A stretch of DNA of 64,000 nucleotides from Kordia algicida (GTDB lineage: Bacteria > Bacteroidota > Bacteroidia > Flavobacteriales > Flavobacteriaceae), in NCBI RefSeq assembly GCF_051013375.1, contig NZ_CP142125.1. One strand, written 5' to 3'. The notes beneath the pieces were generated by a model, which saw only the letters and a list, made by a program, of their open reading frames with translations, was not told the origin of the DNA and searched no databases. The stretch's first letter is position 1, and each line of letters starts with the position of its first letter. The position numbers and the translations under genes are program-made. Shown here piece after piece: positions 19,265 through 31,100 of this stretch.

Positions 19265-19773
19265 GAAAAATAATCGTATTTATTATTGGAGTCATGATCG
19301 TAATTGGTTGTGTAAATTCTAAAAAGGTACAAGTGAGTACATCAAAATCTTCAGAATGGAGAGATCATAATGCCGCAGAAGGCAAACCATTCTATAACTC
19401 AAAAGAAGCTTGTAAAAAAGTATTAGGCACATTAGATGTTATAAGCAGACTGCATAAAAATTCTTTAGAGGAAAACGTATTTAACGGTGGCATGTCTTCT
19501 AGGAAATATGTCATTATAAAAGATACAATTACCTATTATACACCGTATGGTGAAATTGCAAATATTGGATCTTGCAGTTGTAAAGATCGAACTTTAACAG
19601 TCGATTGGAAAGAACAATACAAGCGAACAATTAAATATCAAATTTACTTTAATTCGGCTGACACAGTAGAATTAAGATATTATGATTATCCTTACAGTAT
19701 GGACACTTTTACTTATGATAAAACAAAAGCACCCAATAATCCGACAAAGATTTTGGGCGTAATGCAAAGATAA
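19261..19773 (+). CDS. small lipoprotein of unknown function
   Basis: 170 residues. Lipobox cysteine at residue 17 (IVIGC). A CSCKDRTLTVDW segment around residue 102 supplies two cysteines that could form a disulfide in the periplasm. It starts inside the stop codon of the preceding lipoprotein gene (ATGA overlap). No family is recognised. The following gap, 19774-19878, is AT-rich and holds nothing I can support. Confidence 0.6.
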   Translation: MRKIIVFIIGVMIVIGCVNSKKVQVSTSKSSEWRDHNAAEGKPFYNSKEACKKVLGTLDVISRLHKNSLEENVFNGGMSSRKYVIIKDTITYYTPYGEIANIGSCSCKDRTLTVDWKEQYKRTIKYQIYFNSADTVELRYYDYPYSMDTFTYDKTKAPNNPTKILGVMQR

Positions 19774-19878
19774 AATTAGAGTAATAAAACAACACTTTTA
19801 TATTTATAAATTGTATAGTCATTTTTTTTAAGACTGGTAAGCAAAAAATAAATAGAAGAAACTCTTATAATTTTTAAT

Positions 19879-20457
19879 ATGGTACAAAGAATTATTTTCT
19901 GGGTTTTTGGAATGAGTTTGCTGATTGGCTGTAGCGGAAAGGTTTCAGAAAAAGAAACGCCAACAATTCAATCACAAGAAAATATAATACAAACAGATTC
20001 CGTAGCAACAAATGATGCTGAAATCATTGCCCCAAAAGGAAGTCAGGTGTTTTCAGAAAGTGTCAAACTTCGCTATCTCAGTATTTTACACGGTTACATT
20101 CTAAGATCAATAAATGTAAGTGAATGTGAAGGCACTGATGTTGATCTTGGAATAGAAGATCAAGACAAAAGTATCAATAGCTTATCAATTACAAAAGATG
20201 CTTTTACCGTTCAATTTTCAGTAGTAGAAAACTGTTGTTCAGCATTTTTGTGCGAAGCTGAAATTGTAGAAGAAACTACGCTAAACATCATTTATCAACC
20301 TTTTGGGCGTCATTGTTCGTGTAACTGTCAATTTGATATGGAATACACATTTCAGATAGATGATACTTTGGAAGATATTGGTCAAAAGCTCACAAAAATT
20401 AAGCATATTCAATTCAATAACGAACCTACTTCAAAAGTTGAATTTAAAGAATATTAA
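19879..20457 (+). CDS. cysteine-rich lipoprotein of unknown function
   Basis: 192 residues. Lipobox cysteine at residue 18 (LLIGC), then a polar linker. The mature domain has two paired-cysteine patches, VVENCCSAFLCEAEI and RHCSCNCQFDMEYTF, which look structural (disulfides or metal). The CSC pattern recalls the preceding lipoprotein, but the similarity is too short to call paralogy. No function is assigned. Confidence 0.6.
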   Translation: MVQRIIFWVFGMSLLIGCSGKVSEKETPTIQSQENIIQTDSVATNDAEIIAPKGSQVFSESVKLRYLSILHGYILRSINVSECEGTDVDLGIEDQDKSINSLSITKDAFTVQFSVVENCCSAFLCEAEIVEETTLNIIYQPFGRHCSCNCQFDMEYTFQIDDTLEDIGQKLTKIKHIQFNNEPTSKVEFKEY

Positions 20458-20493
20458 CATTACTTTAGAACCTCAAAATACACCTCAACTATC

Positions 20494-21138
20494 ATGAAAT
20501 ATTTGTGCCTGTTCGCGTTTTGCTGTCTATTAAGTTGTGCCACTAAAACCAAACCTTTAGATCCTTGTTTTATGGAAGCAGGCATCAAAACGGCAAAAAG
20601 TTTTGACAAAGACAATCCGTTGGGAGAAAAAACAGAAAAATACATGCTTGTGGAATATGACGAACAAGGAAAACCGCTCAAAGTTGTCAATACCATTCAA
20701 AAAATGAAGTCTGACTATATCTATGAAGATGGTAAATTGAAATATGTGATTGCGACGAATTCAATGTCAGATGTTGATGAAATCAAAGCAGAAGTTCGTG
20801 TAGATACCTTATTCATTACCAAAAACGATGACAAAGGGAGAAAGTTAGAAGGCGTTGGTGGCAATGGCGTTAAATATGAATTTTCATATGTTGGTTGTGA
20901 GCAAGAAGCAACAATCATTTATGATGAAACTGGTGTAAAGCGAAACATGATGCAACTTTTTAAAGAAAACGGAAACATTAAGAAACGCGTCACTACGTTT
21001 TATTATCCTGGCGAATCTTCAGTAACTTCAAAATACATTGATTACAAATTTGACAGCAAAGGACATTGGATTGAAAGAAGTTTGGAACGTCAAAATGGAA
21101 CTATTGAAACCGAATTGAGAGTTATAGAATACTACTAA
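20494..21138 (+). CDS. lipoprotein with YD-repeat-like sequence
   Basis: 214 residues. Lipobox cysteine at residue 15 (CLLSC). The mature part has beta-repeat text similar in style to the secreted protein at 17316-18449: MLVEYDEQGKPLKVVN, YIYEDGKLKYVI, and KYIDYKFDSKGHW near the end. It is therefore probably a short YD-type beta-structure on the periplasmic face of a membrane. The next gene begins 3 bases after the stop. Function unknown. Confidence 0.6.
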   Translation: MKYLCLFAFCCLLSCATKTKPLDPCFMEAGIKTAKSFDKDNPLGEKTEKYMLVEYDEQGKPLKVVNTIQKMKSDYIYEDGKLKYVIATNSMSDVDEIKAEVRVDTLFITKNDDKGRKLEGVGGNGVKYEFSYVGCEQEATIIYDETGVKRNMMQLFKENGNIKKRVTTFYYPGESSVTSKYIDYKFDSKGHWIERSLERQNGTIETELRVIEYY

Positions 21139-21141
21139 ATC

Positions 21142-21693
21142 ATGGGATTAGATATTTTATTACAAACAGAAATAGAAACTGCATTTAGCTTAGAGGATTT
21201 CGATAAATTTAGTCTAAGTCGTGAATTTTGTAATTTAATGTGTCGAAAAGATGTAGTAGAACACGAATCTGAATTGGATCAAATAGGCAAAATTACAAAT
21301 GTAGATATTTCTTGTTTTTACTTGATGGAAACCTATCCTGATGAAGATTACATAGAAGATTGTTTAGAATTTGCAGAAACAGAAGCGGAAAAAGAGCAAA
21401 TTCTCGCGGAAGCGAAAATAGCTAAAAAAGCAATTGAAGGAAATATTGATTTAGTATTGCAAACACTCCATCAATTATTAGAAAAATTAGCAAAAATTGA
21501 TAATTTACCAAATTTGTTATTACCTACAGAATTTGATACACTCAACTCTAAATACTATTTTTCAGATTTTACAATAAATAAAGGAAAAGGTTATATTGAT
21601 AATAACTTCGGACACGATTTGCGTAACTTTCAGCGTTTTGTAGCAAATGCAAAAAGCAAAGGAAACCAAACAGTTTGGTTTACATATGGATAA
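21142..21693 (+). CDS. protein of unknown function, acidic and helical
   Basis: 183 residues, no signal peptide. The composition is acidic, and the middle is strongly helical (CLEFAETEAEKEQILAEAKI). It follows the lipoprotein gene after 3 bases, so it is the last gene of that transcript. It is the only non-exported product of the run and may be an intracellular partner or immunity-type protein; this is only a context guess. Confidence 0.5.
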   Translation: MGLDILLQTEIETAFSLEDFDKFSLSREFCNLMCRKDVVEHESELDQIGKITNVDISCFYLMETYPDEDYIEDCLEFAETEAEKEQILAEAKIAKKAIEGNIDLVLQTLHQLLEKLAKIDNLPNLLLPTEFDTLNSKYYFSDFTINKGKGYIDNNFGHDLRNFQRFVANAKSKGNQTVWFTYG

Positions 21694-21724
21694 AATAACT
21701 TTTTTTAAAATCTTAAAAGAACAA

Positions 21725-22147
21725 TTATTCCCTGCGAAACGCATGTAAAGTAAATACGTTACCGTTATCAAAATGCATTTCCAACGTCATCTTATCATCT
21801 ATAATTTTTGTGATAAAAAAATGATTTTTATCTGTAATAGCCGTATGCGGTGAGCCAAGATCGAGTGTGTGTACTACATTGATTTCGTTGTCTTTCAATG
21901 TCCAAGTTCCTTCAATGCCATCTTTAAAATGATATTTTACAGTAGCATCATTGTAAATAAATTTACCGTTGGGTTTAAAAATATAAATATTGCCTTCATA
22001 GCTATTTACAGCTTTCTTGAATTCCTCATTGTTAGAAGTCGCCTCAATAATTTTACACTTTCCTAGAATTAAATCTTCTCTCACATTCAAACAAGAAAGC
22101 ACGCTGAAAAACAAAAGAAGATAAAATACAAGAATGTGTTTTTTCAT
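21725..22147 (-). CDS. lipocalin-like lipoprotein
   Basis: 140 residues. Lipobox cysteine at residue 19 (FFSVLSC). The mature domain has the pattern of Bacteroidota lipocalin-like proteins: NIYIFKPNGKFIYNDATVKY, then GIEGTWTLKDNEINV. These form a small beta-barrel of unknown ligand, anchored to a membrane. It is the only minus-strand gene in this island and has its own promoter-like sequence upstream. Confidence 0.65.
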   Translation of the reverse strand: MKKHILVFYLLLFFSVLSCLNVREDLILGKCKIIEATSNNEEFKKAVNSYEGNIYIFKPNGKFIYNDATVKYHFKDGIEGTWTLKDNEINVVHTLDLGSPHTAITDKNHFFITKIIDDKMTLEMHFDNGNVFTLHAFRRE

Positions 22148-22164
22148 ATTGTGAATTTGTTTTT

Positions 22165-22193
22165 CAAAAATAGTATAAAAACATAACTATCAA
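22165..22193 (-). promoter_or_regulatory. Bacteroidota promoter for the lipocalin-like gene
   Basis: On the minus strand a TTG (-33) is followed after 18 bases by TATTTTTG, which fits TAnnTTTG. The element ends 17 bases before the start codon at 22147. Confidence 0.45.
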
Positions 22194-22277
22194 GAAGCAC
22201 TTTAAAAACAAAAACAGTTTGAAAGTAAGTTTATTTTGGTATTTTTATAAGAATTTACGTTTAAACAGAAAAGTATC

Positions 22278-25166
22278 ATGATTGAAACTATAGGATTAAT
22301 AACAGTAGGGACTTGGTTAGGTAATAAACTTTTAGGCAAAGGTTTTGATAAAATCTATTCCAAAGTTACCTCTAAAAGTTTCAATGCTAAATTTTATAAG
22401 AAAGTAGATGCGGCCGCAAAAAAGTTACAGGAAATATATCCAAAAGTACTTGGTGGGAATATAGAATACTTCTTTAAAAATCAGGATGTTTTTAATGAGT
22501 TAATGAAACTCTTATTTATAAATTCAAAAGTTAGTTATGAGCTTATAGAAGAGAAGTTTGACATGGAAACTCTTCCTAAGGACTTTATATTGGATTTTGT
22601 GAAATTACTAAAAGAAGAACTTTATTTAGATGACTATTTTAAAGATTTACTAGCAAACAAAGAAATTTATTTAATTGTAGTTGGAATATCTAATGATATT
22701 AAAGATATCAAAGCAGTCTCTTTATTATCTCACAAAGAAATTAAAAGTATTCAAAAACTGCTACGGGCTAAAATTCATGATACCTTTTCTATAAGTACTT
22801 TTCTGAAAAATTATAAAAAATTTCTAGAAAATAATTTTTCTCAATTGAATTTTATCGGATTAGGACTTGAATCAAATATTAATAAAGGAAAACGGAAAAA
22901 ATTGAAAGACTTATTTGTTAAGCCTACATTTTCTATCGCGATTAATAAATTGAATCAAGAATTTATTTTAAATACTGTTCCTGATATACAAAAAAATGAG
23001 TTTGTTACTCTTAGGCAAATATTTAATTTTAATAAAAACCTTGTAATTATTGGAAATCCAGGTAGTGGTAAATCTATATTGACAAAATTTATTGCGCTTA
23101 AAATCTTTAAGAAAGATAAATCAGTTTTTGAAACAGAGTCAATTTTTGATAGGATACCATTTCGTGTTGAGTTACGAAAGTTTCATGCTTTCAAGAAGGA
23201 GTATAATAAAGGATTGATAAAATATTTAAAATCTCTATTAGAAATTGAATATAGTCTTGACAATATCACAGATGATAATATTGAAAGTATTCTCTTAAAT
23301 CAACAAACAATGATGATATTTGATGGCTTAGATGAGATTTTTGACTTAAATGATAAGATTTCAATTCGAAATGATATTCAAAATTTTATAGATAAATACG
23401 AAAATTCTAGAGTTGTTGTTACATCAAGAATTATTGGTTATAGTGACGCGTCATTTCAAGAAGATTCGATGATTCAACTTTCAATTAATGACTTTGATAA
23501 TGACCAAATAGAAGAATATGTGAAAAATTGGTATTCTATTGAAGAAGAAGATCAAGACATACGTGAAAGAGAAATAGAAGATTTATTATCCAAACGAAAT
23601 CTGATAGATGATGAATTGATATCCAATCCATTATTACTTTCTTTAATAGTAATTTTATATAGGAATAATTTAAAAGTTCCTGAATCAAAATTAGAAATTT
23701 ATCAATCATGCACTAAAACTTTGGTTGACAAATGGGATCATAGTAAAGAAATGGAGATAAACTTAAGTCAAGAAATTTACAAAAGAAAAGATACCATTTT
23801 TGCTGACTTAGCTTATTGGCAGTATAAAGAATTAAGTACAGAAGATGGAAAAGTAACTTATCAACGGGCAAAAAACACAGTAGCAAAAACTTTGGTAGAA
23901 AAATTGAAGATATCTGATGAATTTACGACTGATAGTGAATCGGAAGATTTCTTAACTTACGCTCAAAAGCGGTCATTATATTTTGATAATAACTTTACAC
24001 ACAAGACTTTCCTAGAATATTATACAGCTTATTGGATTTTCACAAATATTGAAAAGAAACATAAGAAAGATGAGAGAAATGATTTAATATCTGAGTATAT
24101 TATAAACCCATATTGGCATATTGTATTAGAATTATTACTCAATATGATTGATAAAGATCAAGCTGATAATGAGATAATGGATGATTTAATTAATTACCAA
24201 TTGGAAAAAAATAAAATATCTTCTGTTTTTTTCTTGCAAATATTTAGTACTGTTCAAAATGTTAGTTTACAGGTTTTTAAGAATGTGTTTGATGTGTTTT
24301 TACACGTGTATTTGGATAAAAAAAGTACTCAAAATTATAAAAATGGAGTAAAATATGATAGGGAAATGAGAGCTTATTTTGTCATTACAGAGAAACTTTT
24401 TTTAGAAAAAACATTTAGAAAAATAATTTCAGAATCTATTTTTGATTTATTGAAAAGTAAAACTAATATAAGTAAACTGTTATTAAGCTTGTATTTAGAA
24501 TTAAAAACTTCGGAAATAGATGAAAGTAATATAGATTCCAATGATATAAAGATAAAGTGTAATTTCATTAGTTCTTGCAATGAAGAGCTATTTGAAATGA
24601 CTCCATTGATATATGTAATGAAAGAGTTTATTACAAATGAATTAAGTATACATAGTAACCCTATTCCATTTGCCTCAAAGATTTTAGAAAAGTTTGATAA
24701 AACAACTCTTGATTATTCTTTGAAGGCTGAGTTTGCAAATTTCAGATATTTACCTTTACAAGTGATTTTTTTAAAAACGGTATTATTTAGTGATGATATA
24801 CGATTACTTAAAAAGTATTTATTTTTTTGTGAGAAAAACAATATTGAATTGACAAATTTAGTCAATCATGTATTTTCAAGATTATTTTTTATAGAAAAAG
24901 ATTTTAAATTTCAAAATCTTATTGAAAATTTCAAAAATTTAAATGATAATAGTTATTTTCATTTATTATTAGTAGCCATCTATCAAATTCGTATGTATAG
25001 TGTGTATGAGGAAAATCATAACTTGGATTTATCCCTTTTAAATGATTTAAATTTAGATGATGATAGTTTAAAAAAAATATACTTCATTTTAGATAAGCAA
25101 AATATGACAAAAGAACTAAGGCAATTTTTGATAAAAGAATGTAATTTAGAGAATCAAAAATCGTAA
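22278..25166 (+). CDS. NACHT-domain STAND NTPase, candidate anti-phage NLR-like protein
   Basis: 962 residues. The NACHT ATPase core is clear: Walker A GNPGSGKSILTKF near residue 258, Walker B MMIFDGLDEIFD near 345, the sensor-1-like VVVTSRIIGYSD near 383, and NPLLLSLIVILY near 455. Residues 1-240 are helical and unrecognised. Residues about 550-962 are a helix-rich region where a ligand sensor would be expected. Bacterial NACHT proteins (bNACHT, Avs) defend against phage by sensing phage proteins. The gene is much more AT-rich than the A2M genes around it, and its stop lies 4 bases from that of the convergent A2M, both of which suggest insertion. Confidence 0.82.
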   Translation: MIETIGLITVGTWLGNKLLGKGFDKIYSKVTSKSFNAKFYKKVDAAAKKLQEIYPKVLGGNIEYFFKNQDVFNELMKLLFINSKVSYELIEEKFDMETLPKDFILDFVKLLKEELYLDDYFKDLLANKEIYLIVVGISNDIKDIKAVSLLSHKEIKSIQKLLRAKIHDTFSISTFLKNYKKFLENNFSQLNFIGLGLESNINKGKRKKLKDLFVKPTFSIAINKLNQEFILNTVPDIQKNEFVTLRQIFNFNKNLVIIGNPGSGKSILTKFIALKIFKKDKSVFETESIFDRIPFRVELRKFHAFKKEYNKGLIKYLKSLLEIEYSLDNITDDNIESILLNQQTMMIFDGLDEIFDLNDKISIRNDIQNFIDKYENSRVVVTSRIIGYSDASFQEDSMIQLSINDFDNDQIEEYVKNWYSIEEEDQDIREREIEDLLSKRNLIDDELISNPLLLSLIVILYRNNLKVPESKLEIYQSCTKTLVDKWDHSKEMEINLSQEIYKRKDTIFADLAYWQYKELSTEDGKVTYQRAKNTVAKTLVEKLKISDEFTTDSESEDFLTYAQKRSLYFDNNFTHKTFLEYYTAYWIFTNIEKKHKKDERNDLISEYIINPYWHIVLELLLNMIDKDQADNEIMDDLINYQLEKNKISSVFFLQIFSTVQNVSLQVFKNVFDVFLHVYLDKKSTQNYKNGVKYDREMRAYFVITEKLFLEKTFRKIISESIFDLLKSKTNISKLLLSLYLELKTSEIDESNIDSNDIKIKCNFISSCNEELFEMTPLIYVMKEFITNELSIHSNPIPFASKILEKFDKTTLDYSLKAEFANFRYLPLQVIFLKTVLFSDDIRLLKKYLFFCEKNNIELTNLVNHVFSRLFFIEKDFKFQNLIENFKNLNDNSYFHLLLVAIYQIRMYSVYEENHNLDLSLLNDLNLDDDSLKKIYFILDKQNMTKELRQFLIKECNLENQKS

Positions 25167-25170
25167 ATCC

Positions 25171-28100
25171 CTAATCCACTTTCACACGAACACCTTCACT
25201 ATGACTGCTAAATTCTGGTGCGTACATGCTTTGAATCGTAGAAATTCCATTGGAGAAATCCCCAGCATTATTGACACGTAAATCGTATTCAAATACAAAA
25301 ACTCCTTTTGGTAAATAGTCAAAAAAGAAATTTGTACTCGCATCTTTTGTACTTTCATAATACCCCAAACCATCTTGCCATTTGTATTGCGACAATACGT
25401 TAATTGGTTCTAAACCAGCCGCGCGCATGTCTTTCATATGCACAAATTCCATTGGTCGGTCGTTTCGTAACTCAATGCGTACACGAACCAAATCGCCCAC
25501 TTCAAGTTTAGTATTTTCGTCAATTTCTGTGATAATTTCACCAGTAGCATCATACGTACGTTTGAACAATTTTTTGCTCAATTTTAAAGACGTTTCCGCA
25601 GTGGTAATTTTATCCAAATCTTCAAAATATTGCCAGTACAATCCGCCCCAAGCAATGCCTTTTCCTTTTTTTGTTAGTGTAACTTTTGCCATTTCTGGTT
25701 TCACTTCGTTTCCATTCCAAGATTTCTTAAAATATCCTGTGCCAGCTTCTACTTTTACAGCTTCCAAATCGGCAGGTGTAATTTTCTGATCGCATACAGT
25801 TACCTCAACCATGTCCGTAACTGAAAGCCAGTCGCTTCCTTGTAATAATAACGCGTACACCGCTTCCGTTGTTGATTTTGTGGTAGACCAACGATTGGTT
25901 TGTTTGTGCTTTAACAACCATATTTTTAAATTATCTACCGTAGTGACATCGTTTGAAATTTCAGAAAAAGCTTCAATCATCAATGCCTGCGTTTCAATTG
26001 GCGCTTGATACCAATACCAAGAAGCCGTATTTTCTTTCCAATACATACCCAATTCGTCACTCGTAATACTATTTTCTTCTAACGAACGTAAAATTGCCGT
26101 TGCCGTTTTTGGATGATTCATTCGGTGTGAAACCATCGCCATCAAACCTTTTGCATACAAACGACGACTAAGCCAATAGTTATCTATTTGATCTAAATAA
26201 TAGTCAGAAATCGTAGTAACTTCTTTTGATTTTGGAATTTCAGGGAAAAAGCTTCGCATGTATAAATAATGCAGTTGTGAATACGACAAATGATCTTTAG
26301 ATAAGTCTGCTTTCTTATTGTATTTGCGAATATCCTTGTATTCTTTTATAAATTCAGCATCAAGATAACGCATTGCTTTTTGAATGATTTTTGTGGTTTC
26401 TTTGTCATTCACGGAAACATTTAATTTCTGTAAATGTCCCAAACCTGTAATGATGTGTTGTGTGACGAATCGGTTTGCGCGTCCGCCTTTAAACCAAGGA
26501 AATCCACCAGAAGATAATTGCATTTGAGTTAACTTCTGAATGCTTTTAGATTGCTCATTTTTCATGCGATTGAGATCGAAAAGTAACGCAATTCGTTTTT
26601 TCTGTTCCGTTTCAGATAGTGCGTCGCGAACCCAAGGCGTTTCTTGAATAATCAATGATTTTAATTCCTGATTCTTCTCTAAATTACTCAACAAAGCATC
26701 AGAAGATTTCCACTGATTGAATACTTCTTGAATTCTCGGATTGCTATTCGCAATGTGACTCGCTAGCGAATTCGCGTAATAACGAGCAAAAGTTTGTTCT
26801 GCACATTCATACGGATATTCCATTAAATACGGCAACGCTTGCACTGCATACCACGCAGGATTGGACGTAATTTCTAAACTTAGTTTGTGGTGCTCCAAAC
26901 TTGATGATGCATTGGCAGATCCAGTCGAAGCGAGTTTATCTAACGTAAACGTTTTGGTTTCGTCGGAACGAATCCACATTGGCAACGTTTCTGTCACCAA
27001 CATTCTGTTAGACAATACAGGAAGTGCACTTTGTTCTCCATCACTAAATTCGCCAGCTTTTGCTGTAATGGTATATTGAACAGCCTGAATTCCTTTTGGA
27101 ATGTACAATAACCATGAAACTTGCGTGTTTCCGTTGGCTGTTACCGAAAATGATTGTTTGGGAGTTCCTGTGCGCGGAAATAATGCGGGATTGATATCGT
27201 TTCCTGTCATAGGATCAATAAGTTGTAACATGGCAGTTCCACTTATATTTTTATCAGAAAGATTTGATATTTTACTACTAATGACAATTTCATCACCTTC
27301 ACGCAAAAAACGTGGTACATTTGGCAATATCATCAACTCTTTTTGTGTCACTGTTGAGAGCGTTTCTGTTGCGCTATTCAAGTCTTTGGTATGTGCTAAC
27401 AGTTGTAAATTCCATTTGGTTAAGGCTTCTGGAGTAGTGAATGTAAACGAAACATTTCCGTCGGCATCTGTTTGTAATTGTGGAAAGAAAAATGTGGTTT
27501 CTTGCAGATTTTTTCGAGGAACTACAGTTTCTATTTCTTTTTTTGTCACTTTTTCTTTTTGATATACGTTTCCTCTGTAAGTGTTAAAATCATCACCATC
27601 ACCATCTCCAAGCGATTCTTCTTCGGCGTCGTTAACATAACCACGACCAGCATTGCTGAAAGCCAATACGCTTCCAGATCCTTCAACGTCATCCATTACA
27701 GGTGCAGCCATTCGTTTTTCACTTACACTATTTGCTTCAAGAGCCATTTTTTTAAAGCGTACTCGTGAACGTTGGTAAAAATAGAGTCCGAACCAATTTA
27801 AACGATCGTAGGATTGGTAGTGGTATTCTTTGTCTATAGTTTCGTAAGCATTGAATCTTGTTGTTCCAAAACTTCGGTTGGCGTTGATGTTGATGTAACT
27901 GTAATATTGTGGTCTGTTGAATGGAGAAAATTGCCAATTGTGTTCTCTGAATTCATCCAAAGACGCATCGTACATGCTCGAAAGCATTTCTGCGGCTACT
28001 TTTTCGCCTTTTGGACCTTTGATGCGGAAACTCCAAGTTTCTTCTTGTGCAGGTTTTAGTTTGTCTCTAAACGTGAGTGTTTCAATAGTTAATTGCGATG

Positions 28101-31100
28101 GCGGATAACTTACCACAACCGGAATTTGTTGCTCAATGAAACTGTTAAAAATTGTGGTAGTACAGTGAATTTTAAAACCACCTTCATCTTCTTTGTTTAC
28201 AGGAATTCGGATGACTTTTTTCCCATTTTCTGTAGAAACCAAGTAAGATGCTATAAGGCGTTTGTTTTTTTCAACATCAACGGTTACTTGTAGGTTTTTG
28301 ACGCCTGATAGAATGGTCAATACCACTTCTTCGTTTGGTAGATATTTATCTTTGTCAGTTAAAATTTCTACGAGTTTGTTGTCAGTTGTAGTTTTATCTT
28401 TTTTATCAAAAACAGTGGTAAATGCTATGTCTTTGATTTCATAACCGTTTTCGTCGGTTGTGGTAAGTTCGACAATGTACTTTCCGGATTCCCAACGTTT
28501 TATTTTTCCCAGAGACATTTCTGCGGAAGCGCCAGTATTAAAAGACTCACTAAAGACATTTTTGCCTTTTTTCCAAAATTTATAATCTTGTTCTTCTTTA
28601 GTATACGCTTCGTGCGGAAACAGTTCTTTAAAATCTTTTTCGGAGATAGACGTATAATCGGGAACAGGAATCTGACGTTTGCGCAATACACGATCGGGCG
28701 CTTGTAGTTTGTGAATGGTAATGGTTCCTTTGGCAGGAACTTTTTCGCCATTTAAGTTTTTCGTGATAATTTTAAGTTGCTGATTTTTTTCGGAAACATC
28801 TAGTTTTTGAGGAACAACTACGCTTGCTTTTAGACTGTGATACCCAACACGTACAATGGTTGAGGTGCTTCGCGTTTCACCGTTGATATCTGTGATATCT
28901 GCCGAAATTTCATAGTCAAATACAGGTAATAATTTTTTATCTACACTAGCATCTGGAATGGCTTTAAAGGAAATTTTAAAGTTTCCAGTAGCGTCTGTAG
29001 TCGTTTCTCCGTTGGTAATTTGTTGCGATTTTGTATTGATATACGGTCTTCTCCAATATACCCAACTTGGATAACGCGGCGTACGTTTTACAGAATAAAT
29101 TACTTTGGCATCTGAGATTACACTTCCAGCAAAAGCTTTAGCGTTTCCTTTGGTAATTACGCTGTCGTTGATGGCAAATGTTTCAGAAATTGGTAAGAAT
29201 TCTGCTGAAAATTTTGGGCGTTTGTATTCTTCCACAGAAAAGTTTGTACTTCCTAAATTTCGCCCAGTTTGTCGGATGGTAATTGAGTAATTTCCTGTGA
29301 GTCCGTTATTTGGTAAAACAAATTCTCCTTTTATGGAACCGTATTCATTTGTTGTAAGTGTGATTGTTTTTACTTCTTGATAGTTGGCATCTCGTAAAAA
29401 TACGTCTACTTTTTCGTTAGTGAGAATTGTAGAAGTTGTTCCATCTCTGCGCAATAGAATTCCTTTGAAATGTACAATTTGTGCAGGTCTGTAAATACTT
29501 CTGTCAGTGAACAAAAAGCCAACATTGATAGGTTTATCTTCGCCAAAACTACGATTGGATATGTAGAAGTTGCCAAAATGTGCGGTGTCTTTTTTTGTGG
29601 CAATGGTAACATTGATATCGCTCATACGATAACTACGCTCACTTTCTAGCGTGATGCTTCCCGTATTGTCTGTAGTAAGTGTTTTGCTTCTGGATTTTCT
29701 TTCGTAACCAAGGTCGTAATCTATATGCACATTTTGATTCACAATTGGTGTTCCGTCAGTTCGGTTGACTACTTGAAAGATGTAATGCGAAGGTGTTTTT
29801 TTGTGAATGAGTGCAAAATCAGTCACTTGAATCACATCAACAGCAAGAAAATCATTGTTTATTTTATCGTCTAATGAAGCGGTAATGATGTAAAAGCCGT
29901 TTTCCAGTGGCGGTGCTGCAATTTCCGTTCTATGAAATTGATAATCGTTTTCGGTAGGTAAAGTAGCATTCCAAACCTTGGCTTTTGGTAATTTGTTCAA
30001 CATCGCTGTGCGTTGGTCTTTATCGTACAACTTTTCGTATTGTTCTTTTTGTTTATATGTTAGTTTATACGCCGTAAAATGTAGTTTTTCTACGTTTCTG
30101 TAGCGAATAGAAAGCAACGAATGTTTGCCAACTGGAATGACTTCTTCCGTGGTGATTTCAATGGTTTTCTTTGTGATTTCAATTTTAATGTTTTTCGCTT
30201 GTTTGGCAGCAAAACTGTTTGGATATTTTGAAATGACCATGTCGCAATATGCAATTGCTTTTTGGTAATGCCATTGGTATTTTTCTTCTTTATTAGCTTC
30301 ATATTTTGCACCTAAAAATCGATGCTCTGAAGCCGATTCTACATAGTACATTGCTGTGTACGGATGCGAAATATGTGTAGTTGCCTCATTTTGATATGCC
30401 TGAATTAGTTTCTTTTTGACATCATCAAAAGTGGCTTTTTGTGCTACGTATTCTAAACGTTTGATGTTGATGTCGATTAGTGCTTCTGGCGAACGATCTT
30501 TAAGGTGAAAACGCACCAAATCTTGATAGAGTTTCAGTGCTTTAAATTGAAGCGAAAACGGATCGTTGCTTGTTAGTTTTAAGTTGACAAAAAGTTCAGC
30601 ATTACATAAATATTCATCATTGTCTATTTCAAATGTATCTGCAGGTCTGTTGATGGAATTTTCAGGCGATTTGTAAAAGTCTAATGCGGCATGCGCTAAA
30701 AAGTCATAAACTGTTGGGCGAAACTTTTTAGAATTTTTTTCTGTAATAAGAATGGCATCAAATTTACTTAAATCGAGTTTTTGTAATTGTGTGCTGTTTT
30801 CAAGAGAAGCATCAAAATAAAAAGAAACTTCCTTGAATAAGGTTTCCAAATCCCACGTTCTAAAATCGTTGGTGTCAACTTTTTGAGCAGTTTCTGTTCG
30901 ATTGTAAAATTTATAGCGATTGTTTTTAAAATATTGCCAATATAAATTCGCTAAAATACTTTGTAAGATGTTTTTTGAAGGTGCTTTTTGTACTTTTATT
31001 TCCGCTTTTAAATCTTTTATGATTGTTAATTGTGCATCTTCTTCTAGTGCAAGTTGATATTTTGCCTTGTGCAAAAATGCTTTGATAATTTGCGGATTGT

